Of a stretch of 11,852 nucleotides of DNA, positions 6,601 to 11,852 are shown piece by piece. The stretch comes from Candidatus Bathyarchaeota archaeon (GTDB lineage: Archaea; Thermoproteota; Bathyarchaeia; Bathyarchaeales; Bathycorpusculaceae), in NCBI GenBank assembly GCA_030627225.1, contig DAOUSM010000010.1, positions 1 to 11,852 on the forward strand, written 5' to 3'. The notes under the pieces were generated by a model that saw only the letters and a list, made by a program, of their open reading frames with translations, had not been told where the DNA came from and searched no databases. The position numbers and the translations under genes are program-made. The stretch's first letter is position 1. Every line of letters begins with the position of its first letter.

Positions 6601-7068
6601 TTAGCGAGTTTTTCCCATCAGTATGAATGTCGCCACAGCACCAACACAAACCAACACGATTATTATCGTTAGAAAAAGCATCTGGGGAATTCCGAAAATG
6701 TAATGCTGAATCTCATAATTCAATGTTACAAGCTTGTCTTCTGATGCGTCTGTATTGGAAAAGTGTAAAACGTATTCTCCGGCTTCATCACAGACAAAGC
6801 AGTAATCAACATTACTTGTCTTGTGGTACTCGACTTTCACGCTTCCATGAGGGCCAGTAATGTAAAAGTCTAATGTGCTACTTGTCTGCCCCACAACGGT
6901 AAACTCTATCAGAACACGATCTTCAACCGCAAGACGGATAGATTTGGACACTTCTTCACCTTTAGGCACAGTAAGATTCATGGTTGTTGCTTCTGCAAGT
7001 GGAACGAGAATCGACAATACCATAATAGCGAAAAGAAAACGAATTAGCTCCTCCTCTGGTTGAATCAT
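6601..7068 (-). CDS. Membrane-anchored GOLD-domain protein resembling the p24/emp24 family
   Basis: 155 aa from the ATG at 7068 (a TTG directly upstream at 7071 is also in frame). Architecture: N-terminal hydrophobic signal (about 9-27, ending near AEA), an extracytoplasmic beta-rich domain (about 30-122), one transmembrane helix (about 129-151) and a short basic tail, GKTR. The domain follows the GOLD pattern: TVPKGEEV, LDFYITGPHG, VDYCFVCDEAGEYVLHFSN, then DKLVTLNYEI before the membrane. That order (signal, GOLD, single TM, short tail) is that of eukaryotic p24 cargo receptors, but no coiled coil separates GOLD from the membrane, and the two conserved p24 cysteines are replaced; a separate CFVC pair is present (C90, C93). 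Function is unknown; surface or membrane-protein binding is a guess. Downstream of the phosphatase gene on the same strand. Confidence 0.7.
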   Translation of the reverse strand: MIQPEEELIRFLFAIMVLSILVPLAEATTMNLTVPKGEEVSKSIRLAVEDRVLIEFTVVGQTSSTLDFYITGPHGSVKVEYHKTSNVDYCFVCDEAGEYVLHFSNTDASEDKLVTLNYEIQHYIFGIPQMLFLTIIIVLVCVGAVATFILMGKTR

Positions 7069-7157
7069 CAAATATTTTTATTTTTAGTCATCGATAACCT
7101 TTATGAATCAAAAATAGAGAAGAACAATAATAATTTGGAAATTGTTGTTGGTTGCTC

Positions 7158-7556
7158 TTATAACGAGTTAGCCAATTCTAAAACCTTGTCTCTGATCTGT
7201 CTGAATATTTTTTCAGCGTGTCCATGAGGTAGAAAATATGGATCATCAATGTTCCACACAACTATTTTGTCTACACATTTTGGACATTTGCTTAAGATGA
7301 TGTGTGTGTGCTTTGGTTCCATAGCTACGATAAGGTCATATTCGTTAAGTTGTTTGTTATCTAAGCTTTCAGGAGCTTTCTTGAGGTATTGTTCTGCGTT
7401 TTCTATGGCTAAATATTTCTTTGCTTCTTCTGATATTGGGATTGCTGGATTTATTCCTGCTGAATCTACCTTTATGTCGTGCCTGAGTTTCTTCAATAGT
7501 GCTTCTGCTACTGGACTTCGATAAGCATTTCCGGAACACACAAATAGTACTTTCAT
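7158..7556 (-). CDS. Low-molecular-weight protein-tyrosine phosphatase / ArsC-like
   Basis: 132 aa from ATG at 7556. It has the CX5R phosphate-binding loop right at the N-terminus, VCSGNAYRS (Cys7 nucleophile, Arg13), followed by PVAEALLKK, and the general-acid loop DDPYF with Asp105-Pro106. These are the defining LMW-PTP residues. The same fold includes thioredoxin-type arsenate reductases; a CPKC pair at 91-94 could support redox chemistry, but the DPYF loop favours phosphatase activity. A GTG at 7565 would add three residues; I prefer ATG 7556 because that GTGA then reads as a ribosome binding site 5 nt upstream. An A/T-rich TATA region lies just upstream (7577-7593). Likely role: dephosphorylation of Tyr-phosphorylated proteins or small phosphoesters in the cytoplasm. 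Confidence 0.88.
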   Translation of the reverse strand: MKVLFVCSGNAYRSPVAEALLKKLRHDIKVDSAGINPAIPISEEAKKYLAIENAEQYLKKAPESLDNKQLNEYDLIVAMEPKHTHIILSKCPKCVDKIVVWNIDDPYFLPHGHAEKIFRQIRDKVLELANSL

Positions 7557-7561
7557 GCTGG

Positions 7562-7565
7562 TCAC
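7562..7565 (-). promoter_or_regulatory. Short Shine-Dalgarno (GTGA) favouring the ATG at 7556
   Basis: GTGA on the minus strand ends 5 nt before ATG 7556. The GTG alternative start overlaps this same element. Confidence 0.4.
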
Positions 7566-7576
7566 ATAAGTTTAAG

Positions 7577-7593
7577 TTTATAATTTATAAATC
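7577..7593 (-). promoter_or_regulatory. TATA region of the LMW phosphatase gene
   Basis: Minus-strand GATTTATAAATTATAAA contains two overlapping TATA-like elements. Start sites about 26 nt downstream would give a leader of only a few nucleotides. A further TTTATAAAA lies at about 7603-7611. Confidence 0.5.
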
Positions 7594-7638
7594 AGGTAGA
7601 GATTTTATAAACTTCTAAATTTTTCTTTATTTAGAAAA

Positions 7639-7785
7639 CTACTTTGGTCTCAAGTCGGCTCCGCATTCTGGACAGAACTTTGAACTCACTGGAATACGAG
7701 CTTGACATTTAGGGCAGATTAGCACAACTGGTCTATGCACTGGTCTGCAGATTGGAACGAAAGCGATAACAATTCCGTAGATCAT
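7639..7785 (-). CDS. 48-residue zinc-ribbon protein
   Basis: A short gene that a 60-residue cutoff would miss. ATG at 7785, TAG at 7639-7641; the frame is closed by a stop four codons upstream of the ATG, so it is not part of a longer ORF. The C-terminal half is a treble-clef/zinc-ribbon style knuckle pair, CPKC (24-27) and CPEC (38-41) separated by 10 residues, ending CGADLRPK. The N-terminal 22 residues are hydrophobic and proline-rich (IVIAFVPICRPV), possibly membrane-associated. A partial ribosome binding site AAGGTCA lies just upstream. Many archaeal zinc-ribbon mini-proteins are uncharacterised; no function can be assigned. Downstream of kptA and upstream of the phosphatase on the same strand. 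Confidence 0.7.
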   Translation of the reverse strand: MIYGIVIAFVPICRPVHRPVVLICPKCQARIPVSSKFCPECGADLRPK

Positions 7786-7889
7786 CTTTGACCTTCAGGA
7801 TAAACATGAGCGGTATCCTCTGACAAAAAGTTTGCGGATTTTAAGTTTCTAAACTGAAGGAAGAATGGAGTAAGCGAGTATGGCGCGCT

Positions 7890-8432
7890 TTACTTATAAA
7901 GGACGCGTTTGACGTATTCGGGTTGGACATAACTGCATAGATAAACGGTGTCCGTTGCTTTGTAAAATTTTACACCATTTTTTCTGGCTGTTGCTGCATC
8001 TATCTCAAGAACTACCGGCTTCTTGGTTCTTCTAAGTCCAACACGTATTGCTATTTCTATCGTCGGTGACAAATGCACCCATCCTCTCTTCATTGGTTTA
8101 AGACCTGCTTTAAGAATTTTAGAGGCTGCATTCGGCGATGTTCCGTGATAAAGAATCTTAACGATTTTATCTTCTTCCAATTCGAGCTTTACAGGAATTG
8201 TATGCCCATACAAAGCTCTAATCTTATCCTCCACAATTTCGAATCGTTTTCTGTCACTTTTCTCAACTATTTCAAAAATGAATTTCTTGTCGACTTGAAA
8301 ACGTTCTTTAATTTTCTCTAAAAGCTCGTCCAGACTAATAAAACCATGTCTATCCATTTTCAAGTTTTCAGGATTATGCCTAAGAAGGTAACTCATGTAC
8401 CTACTGACTCTAACCTTCAACCCATCTTCCAT
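7890..8432 (-). CDS. kptA: RNA 2'-phosphotransferase (Tpt1/KptA)
   Basis: 180 aa from ATG 8432. KptA/Tpt1 enzymes remove an RNA 2'-phosphate by transferring it to NAD+, giving ADP-ribose 1'',2''-cyclic phosphate and nicotinamide. The family's key residues are visible: RVSRYMSYLLRHNPE with Arg18-His19, MDRHGFISLDEL, IRALYGHT with Arg72, ILYHGTSPNAASKIL, GWVHLSPT, and GLRRTKKPVVLEID, whose Arg134/135 likely completes the R-H-R-R set. Length is normal. A GTG at 8453 gives a longer frame, but GGGTGAG at 8440-8446 sits 7 nt before the ATG at 8432, which I take as the start. In archaea the physiological 2'-phosphate substrate is unclear because tRNA ligation does not leave one in the usual pathway. 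Divergent from the DUF885 gene. Confidence 0.93.
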   Translation of the reverse strand: MEDGLKVRVSRYMSYLLRHNPENLKMDRHGFISLDELLEKIKERFQVDKKFIFEIVEKSDRKRFEIVEDKIRALYGHTIPVKLELEEDKIVKILYHGTSPNAASKILKAGLKPMKRGWVHLSPTIEIAIRVGLRRTKKPVVLEIDAATARKNGVKFYKATDTVYLCSYVQPEYVKRVLYK

Positions 8433-8439
8433 GCAAATA

Positions 8440-8446
8440 CTCACCC
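8440..8446 (-). promoter_or_regulatory. Strong Shine-Dalgarno setting the kptA start at 8432
   Basis: Minus-strand GGGTGAG, 7 nt before ATG 8432, matches the archaeal anti-SD well. The upstream GTG at 8453 has no comparable site. Confidence 0.7.
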
Positions 8447-8477
8447 TATACACACATTCTCGCTTTCAGTTAAAGCT

Positions 8478-8491
8478 TAATTATACTTTAA
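8478..8491. promoter_or_regulatory. Possible shared TATA element for the divergent kptA and DUF885 genes
   Basis: The A/T block TTAATTATACTTTA reads as a TATA-like element on both strands (minus: TAAAGTATAATTAA). Start sites 26 nt on either side would fall near 8458 (kptA, leader about 26 nt) and 8510 (DUF885, leader about 13 nt to TTG 8523). It is the only good candidate in the gap. Confidence 0.45.
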
Positions 8492-8501
8492 CTCATAAGT
8501 T

Positions 8502-10142
8502 GTGAAAAGACAGGTGAAAAAATTGAACGCAGATGAAATGTTCGAAAAGTTAAGTCAAGAAATGCTTGACAAATTCCTAGAGAAGAACCCTGACTTCGCC
8601 ACCTATCTCGGATTACACGAACCCTACGACTACTTGTTACCAAACGGTTCCACAGAAAGGCTTGTGGAGACCCTTCGCCTAATAGAAGAATGGATTAAAC
8701 GCTTGAACGAGACTATACGAAGAGAGGAACTGAACGAAGATCATAAAATAGACTGGGAAGTAATCGAAAAAGCCTATGAACACTACAAATTCTCTTTGTA
8801 TGAACAGCGAATGCATGAGCTAAATCCGGACGCCCTCGAAGACATAGGTGGACTAATCTTCATAATGTTTACTCGAGACTACGCACCCATAGAAAAAAGA
8901 ATAGACGCCATTGCAGCCCGAATCGAGAAAACTCCAAAATTCTTAAAAGAGTTCCGTTCCAGATTTGAAAAATCGCAGCCAGTAAAACTTTGGACTGAAC
9001 TAGCCATAGAAAAAGCCCGAAACATAGGAGGCTTATTCCAATTTATAATCTACGCTACGAAAGGCAAAGTTTCAGACAAGGTCCATGAAAGGCTAAGCAG
9101 GGCGGTCGAAAACCTTCAACCCGCGTTTACGGCACACATGGAATGGCTTTATAACTTGCTTCCAAAAACTAAGGAGGAATGGGCTTTGGGCAGAGAAAAA
9201 TTCGAAAAGCTCCTTCAGCTACGAGATTTAGGTATGACTTCAGACGAAATCTACCAGCTAGGCGTAAAATACTTGGAAGATTTGAAAGCCGAAAGAGAGC
9301 GGCTGGCGCAACAAATAGCTCCTGGAAAATCAGCGGAAGAAGTTTTGAAGATAATAGAGAGCAACACGCCTAAAACCTTTGAAGAAGCGTTGGAATTTAC
9401 TAGAAAAACCATGGAAGAAGCTAGATGTTTCGTTCTAGAAAACAACCTTGCCACCGTTTATCCTGAAGATATATTACTAGTAAAGGAAACGCCGGCTTTT
9501 CTTACACCGGTGATTCCGTTTGCAGCTTTGATGATGCCAGCCAAATTCGATAAGCCCCAAATAGGCATATACATCGTAACCAGACCCAAAGATCCAGCGA
9601 ACCTAGGTAAACACTTGAACTATCCGTCCATAAAGAACACGGCTGTCCACGAAGCTTTTCCCGGCCACTTCTTGCAAGGCTCCATTTCCAACCGTGGAAG
9701 CTTCGTTCGCCTATTAGCCGAAGGAACCGAAACCGTTGAGGGTTGGGCACACTACTGCGAAGAAATGATGGCTGAAAAAGGTTTCATAACCGATTTGGAG
9801 ACGCGTCTCATACAAGTTAACGACATGATTTGGCGAGCTGTCCGAATAATCGTAGACGTCAAACTCTCAAGAGGTGAAATGAGCTTCGAAGAAGCTGTCG
9901 AAATGCTCGTAAAGGAAACCGGAATGTCGAGAGAAGCCGCCGTTGCTGAGGTTAAACGATACACACAGACACCAAGCTATGCACTTTCTTACCTTCTAGG
10001 AAAACACCTAATCCTAAAGCTAAAAGAAGAAGTGAAACAGAAAATGGGCGACAAGTTTGACGAAAAATTCTTCCATGACACCATAACCGCCAACGGATAC
10101 CTACCCATATCCATGCTACGCAAAGTCTTCGACCAAAAATAA
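8502..10142 (+). CDS. DUF885-family zinc metallopeptidase-like protein
   Basis: 546 aa from GTG 8502. The DUF885 family are mostly helical proteins with a peptidase-like metal site. The signature HEAFPGH (383-389), an HExxPGH zinc-binding variant, and the downstream EGWAHYCEE (413-421) supplying further ligand/catalytic Glu are both intact. The N-terminal half is amphipathic helix; there is no signal peptide or TM, so it acts in the cytoplasm. The true start may be TTG 8523: AGGTGA at 8512-8517 sits 5 nt before it, and the predicted transcription start (about 8510) lies after GTG 8502; that would give 539 aa starting near NADEMFEKL. Substrate is unknown; a peptidase or amidohydrolase of small substrates is likely from the family. 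Alone in its unit unless co-transcribed with the RdhA-like gene 167 nt later. Confidence 0.88.
   Translation: MKRQVKKLNADEMFEKLSQEMLDKFLEKNPDFATYLGLHEPYDYLLPNGSTERLVETLRLIEEWIKRLNETIRREELNEDHKIDWEVIEKAYEHYKFSLYEQRMHELNPDALEDIGGLIFIMFTRDYAPIEKRIDAIAARIEKTPKFLKEFRSRFEKSQPVKLWTELAIEKARNIGGLFQFIIYATKGKVSDKVHERLSRAVENLQPAFTAHMEWLYNLLPKTKEEWALGREKFEKLLQLRDLGMTSDEIYQLGVKYLEDLKAERERLAQQIAPGKSAEEVLKIIESNTPKTFEEALEFTRKTMEEARCFVLENNLATVYPEDILLVKETPAFLTPVIPFAALMMPAKFDKPQIGIYIVTRPKDPANLGKHLNYPSIKNTAVHEAFPGHFLQGSISNRGSFVRLLAEGTETVEGWAHYCEEMMAEKGFITDLETRLIQVNDMIWRAVRIIVDVKLSRGEMSFEEAVEMLVKETGMSREAAVAEVKRYTQTPSYALSYLLGKHLILKLKEEVKQKMGDKFDEKFFHDTITANGYLPISMLRKVFDQK
8512..8517 (+). promoter_or_regulatory. Shine-Dalgarno favouring a TTG start (8523) for the DUF885 gene
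   Basis: AGGTGA lies inside the longest frame and ends 5 nt before an in-frame TTG at 8523. Its fit is better than anything upstream of GTG 8502. Confidence 0.45.
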
Positions 10143-10187
10143 GCAAACTCAAAGGTTCTTCCTAAACTACCCAGTTACGTCCGAGAA

Positions 10188-10240
10188 CTTTATATTCCTA
10201 GACAGCTTGCTAACTTGAAAGTTGATAAAGCTAAGGATGC
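10188..10240 (+). other. TATA-like element followed by a small hairpin in the DUF885-RdhA gap
   Basis: CTTTATATT at 10188-10196 resembles box A. About 15 nt later AGCTT (10204-10208) pairs with AAGCT (10228-10232) around an inner AACTT/AAGTT repeat. It may be a leader structure of the RdhA-like gene, the end of the DUF885 transcript, or chance in A/T-rich sequence. Confidence 0.2.
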
Positions 10241-10285
10241 TACTGCCAAGAATTAAAATGAAAGAATTTTAACTTAAACAATGTT

Positions 10286-10294
10286 CTTTATATC
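10286..10294 (+). promoter_or_regulatory. TATA-like element just upstream of the RdhA-like gene
   Basis: CTTTATATC lies about 20 nt before the ATG at 10310, slightly close for a leaderless start. Another candidate, GAATTTTAACTTA, lies at 10264-10276 and would give a leader of about 14 nt. Confidence 0.35.
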
Positions 10295-10309
10295 TTCAAG
10301 TGTTAGGCC

Positions 10310-11383
10310 ATGAATCCAAATCGAACAAGCAGAATTTCCAAAATTAAAGTAAAAAGAGTTGAAAAACCGCCCTACGTTATCGACCGATCTAGGCTTCGCC
10401 GCTTCGACGGTAAAAACATAGTTTTTGAAAGGGTGATGTGGGATTCGTCATGGGAAGGATATAAGCGAATGTATGATGAAAACGTGCTTAACATAGTTGC
10501 AGAGGGAAAACTTGGCTATTCAAGGGTTGACTTTGCTTTAGCCTATGCCTCTTGGATTGTGCATGACGCTTTTGAAGGTGGTTTTTCATGGAAGAAAATC
10601 AAATTATATAGAACCCCCGCAGTCTCCGTTGGAATTGATTGGACAAAAACGAAATATGATGTTGATGATGCTCGTAAAATGAGCATCTACGTTAAGCGTG
10701 CGGCAAAGCTTTTCGGTGCGTCGCTGGTTGGAATCTGCAAGCTTAACAGAGACTGGTTGTACGCAGGTGTTGACGCCCCAGAAAAATTTGAAAACGTTAT
10801 CGTTGTGGCAGTTGAAATGGACACGGATGGAATTGCAACCTCTCCAGCCGTTCCTGCCGCAGCTGCCACAGGGGTGGGATACTCTAAAATGGCTTTTGTT
10901 CTTGCAGGCGTGGGCGAGTTCATCCGGAATCTCGGATATGAAGCCATCCAATGCGGAAACGACACTGCCTTAAGCATTCCACTTGCGATTGACGCTGGAC
11001 TTGGAGAACTAGGTCGCAATGGCTTATTGATAACGCCTCAATACGGTCCAAGAGTTAGACTATGCAAGATTTTCACAGATCTTCCGCTGGAACCCGACAA
11101 ACCCATAGAGTTCGGCGTAAAAGAATTCTGCAGAAAATGTAAGTTATGCGCTAAACATTGTGAGACAAAAGCGATTTCAATGGATGATGAACCAAGCTTT
11201 AATGTAGCATGTCGATCCAATAATCCAGGAGCGTTGAAATGGTATGTTGATGTTGAAAGGTGCTACCTTTACTGGTGTGAAAACGGCATAGACTGCTCCA
11301 CATGCATAAAGGTTTGCCCGTACACCATAGCCTCCGCAGGAAAAGCTAACGTGGCTCCTAATGAATTCTGGAACCTTGTGTAG
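10310..11383 (+). CDS. Reductive dehalogenase-like corrinoid/iron-sulfur protein (non-exported)
   Basis: 357 aa. The C-terminal half is clearly RdhA-type: QCGNDTALSIPLAIDAGLGE, ELGRNGLLITPQYGPRVRLC, FTDLPLEPDKPIEFGVKEFC, then ferredoxin cluster I C274-x2-C277-x2-C280-x3-C284, NNPGALKWYVDVERC, and cluster II with C318, C329-x2-C332-x3-C336-P. In this family these motifs surround a cobalamin and two [4Fe-4S] clusters and drive reductive removal of halogens. No Tat (RRxFLK) signal or N-terminal TM is present, and no rdhB-like anchor follows, so the protein is cytosolic. After cluster II only about 20 residues remain, ending PNEFWNLV, so it is shorter than respiratory RdhAs (about 450-500 aa). 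It may be a catabolic-type dehalogenase or have another corrinoid-linked redox role. Not QueG, whose motifs differ. ATG 10310 has no clear Shine-Dalgarno. Confidence 0.85.
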   Translation: MNPNRTSRISKIKVKRVEKPPYVIDRSRLRRFDGKNIVFERVMWDSSWEGYKRMYDENVLNIVAEGKLGYSRVDFALAYASWIVHDAFEGGFSWKKIKLYRTPAVSVGIDWTKTKYDVDDARKMSIYVKRAAKLFGASLVGICKLNRDWLYAGVDAPEKFENVIVVAVEMDTDGIATSPAVPAAAATGVGYSKMAFVLAGVGEFIRNLGYEAIQCGNDTALSIPLAIDAGLGELGRNGLLITPQYGPRVRLCKIFTDLPLEPDKPIEFGVKEFCRKCKLCAKHCETKAISMDDEPSFNVACRSNNPGALKWYVDVERCYLYWCENGIDCSTCIKVCPYTIASAGKANVAPNEFWNLV

Positions 11384-11404
11384 CCTTAAAGCTCTGAAAG
11401 GTTT

Positions 11405-11418
11405 TGAAAGTATAAATT
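11405..11418 (+). promoter_or_regulatory. Strong BRE/TATA-like promoter upstream of the ncRNA candidate
   Basis: TGAAAGTATAAATT looks like a purine-rich BRE followed by a TATA box. Transcription would begin about 11438-11441. The only gene to its right runs on the opposite strand, so no coding sequence explains it. Confidence 0.55.
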
Positions 11419-11437
11419 TGCGTCTGAAATGTTGGCG

Positions 11438-11573
11438 CGGGGGTGCTAAATACAAGCCCTCGTTTACACTATCGCGCTCTGAGATTCTGACATCACGCGA
11501 GATGAATATGGGCTAGCGTGAAGGAAAGTCGATCGTTGGTTATGTTCAATGTCTAGAAGAATCTTCTTTTTTT
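11438..11573 (+). ncRNA. Candidate structured small RNA, unassigned
   Basis: A roughly 135-nt unit between a TATA-like promoter and an oligo(T) end, with no ORF over a dozen codons on +. Foldable elements: hairpin 11440-11461, with GGGG and GCU pairing to AGC and CCUC around one bulged U and a 7-nt loop AAAUACA; an enclosing GGCGCG (11434-11439) with CGCGCU (11473-11478), whose 5' strand may lie partly upstream of the start; and a perfect 6-bp stem UCACGC (11493-11498) with GCGUGA (11516-11521), topped by a sheared-type G-A and two more pairs. I could not match it to tRNA, RNase P, or convincing C/D or H/ACA box patterns. It is a hypothesis from structure and flanking signals only. Confidence 0.4.
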
Positions 11574-11852
11574 CTTTTCATGTCGTTTCTTGAGACTTTC
11601 GCCAGGTTCTTCTTGCTGAACTACCATAGTATCTTCAAGCGCTGTCACTGCAACAACCTCTTCTTCCGGCTCTTCCGGCGTTGTTTCAGCAATTTCAGGC
11701 GTCGCTTCCTCTGTTGGTTCAGGAGTTTCAGCGACTTCTGATGGGATTTCCTTTTCTGGCTTGGGAGTTTCTGCCAATTGTGACATTTCCTTTAACCTCC
11801 GCTCAAGCTCATTTATCTTAGATTCCAGCTGGGATATGGCCTCTCGCGTCGC
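11553..11852 (-). CDS. C-terminal part of a coiled-coil protein with acidic linker and basic tail (cut by right window edge)
   Basis: The frame is open to the right edge, giving at least 99 residues; the ATG at 11786 is internal, since heptad-like coding (ISQLESKINELERRLKEMSQ) continues upstream of it. Three zones are visible: an amphipathic coiled-coil helix, a low-complexity Pro/Glu/Thr linker of about 50 residues with repeated AETPxPxEE-type units and almost no aromatics, and a short basic tail KKRHEKKKRRFF. The acidic linker is likely disordered, and the basic tail could bind nucleic acid, membrane or an acidic partner. I do not recognise the family; the N-terminal domain that would identify it is outside the window. 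It converges with the candidate ncRNA, and its last codons overlap the plus-strand T run. Confidence 0.65.
   Translation of the reverse strand, partial: ATREAISQLESKINELERRLKEMSQLAETPKPEKEIPSEVAETPEPTEEATPEIAETTPEEPEEEVVAVTALEDTMVVQQEEPGESLKKRHEKKKRRFF
11555..11573 (+). terminator. Hairpin plus oligo(T) terminator
   Basis: AGAAG and CTTCT pair around a 3-nt loop and run into seven T residues (11567-11573), then C and four more T. It reads as a terminator for the + strand, although the same bases encode the basic end of the convergent minus-strand protein. Confidence 0.45.

Noticed and set aside
7050..7060. GAGGAGGAG inside the GOLD-like gene as a ribosome binding site for a shorter protein
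   Set aside because: The next in-frame ATG is about 24 nt away and would delete part of the signal peptide; the triplets simply encode Glu-Glu-Glu.
9502..10152. Antisense open frames opposite the DUF885 gene
   Set aside because: Shadow frames of a well-supported coding sequence, with no recognisable motifs or ribosome binding sites.
11515..11535. GAAGGAAAGTC resembling RNase P RNA conserved region I
   Set aside because: The sequence on either side does not continue the RNase P pattern, and the coding tail on the other strand leaves no room for a roughly 300-nt RNA.
11553..11786. Complete 77-residue acidic protein starting at ATG 11786
   Set aside because: The frame continues upstream to the window edge with heptad-like coiled-coil coding and no stop; the ATG is internal and the gene is cut by the window.
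1..11852. CRISPR array, insertion sequence, integrase or prophage signs
   Set aside because: I saw no regularly spaced direct repeats, transposase motifs, terminal inverted repeats or duplicated attachment sites.

Overview
This window looks archaeal, most likely from a Bathyarchaeia-like (TACK) lineage. The sequence shows an archaeal SRP (7S) RNA, an archaeal type II GAPDH-family protein, a KptA RNA 2'-phosphotransferase, TATA/BRE-like promoters about 26 nt upstream of predicted starts, and GGTGA-type ribosome binding sites with several GTG/TTG starts. The phylum-level placement is inference from gene content; no marker tree was possible.

Layout. (1) 1-5916 is a central-carbon and storage-sugar island. 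A glycogen-debranching enzyme, cut by the left edge, is on +. On - there follow, from right to left in transcription order, class II fructose-bisphosphate aldolase, a phosphofructokinase with pyrophosphate-type residues, CutA, the SRP RNA with its own promoter (3205-3522), a GalT-family nucleotidylyltransferase, and a GAPDH-family protein that has lost the catalytic cysteine. Aldolase and PFK are tightly coupled (12 nt apart). (2) 5917-8453 holds a PUA-like protein on +, then on - a membrane-anchored p24/GOLD-like protein, a low-molecular-weight tyrosine phosphatase, a 48-residue zinc-ribbon protein and KptA. (3) 8454-11575 has, on +, a DUF885 metallopeptidase-like protein, a cytosolic reductive-dehalogenase-like cobalamin/Fe-S protein, and a promoter-hairpins-oligo(T) unit that may be an undescribed small RNA. 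(4) At the right edge on - lies the C-terminal end of a coiled-coil protein with an acidic Pro/Glu linker and a basic tail.

Working together: debranching enzyme releases glucose units, GalT feeds sugar-1-phosphates, PPi-type PFK and aldolase interconvert F6P, FBP and triose phosphates reversibly, and a GAPDH-like protein sits where the oxidation step would be. That last member should not be able to carry out classical GAPDH chemistry, which is the strongest oddity in the window. Other points worth a look are the GOLD/p24-like protein, the non-exported compact reductive dehalogenase homologue, and the candidate ncRNA at 11405-11573.
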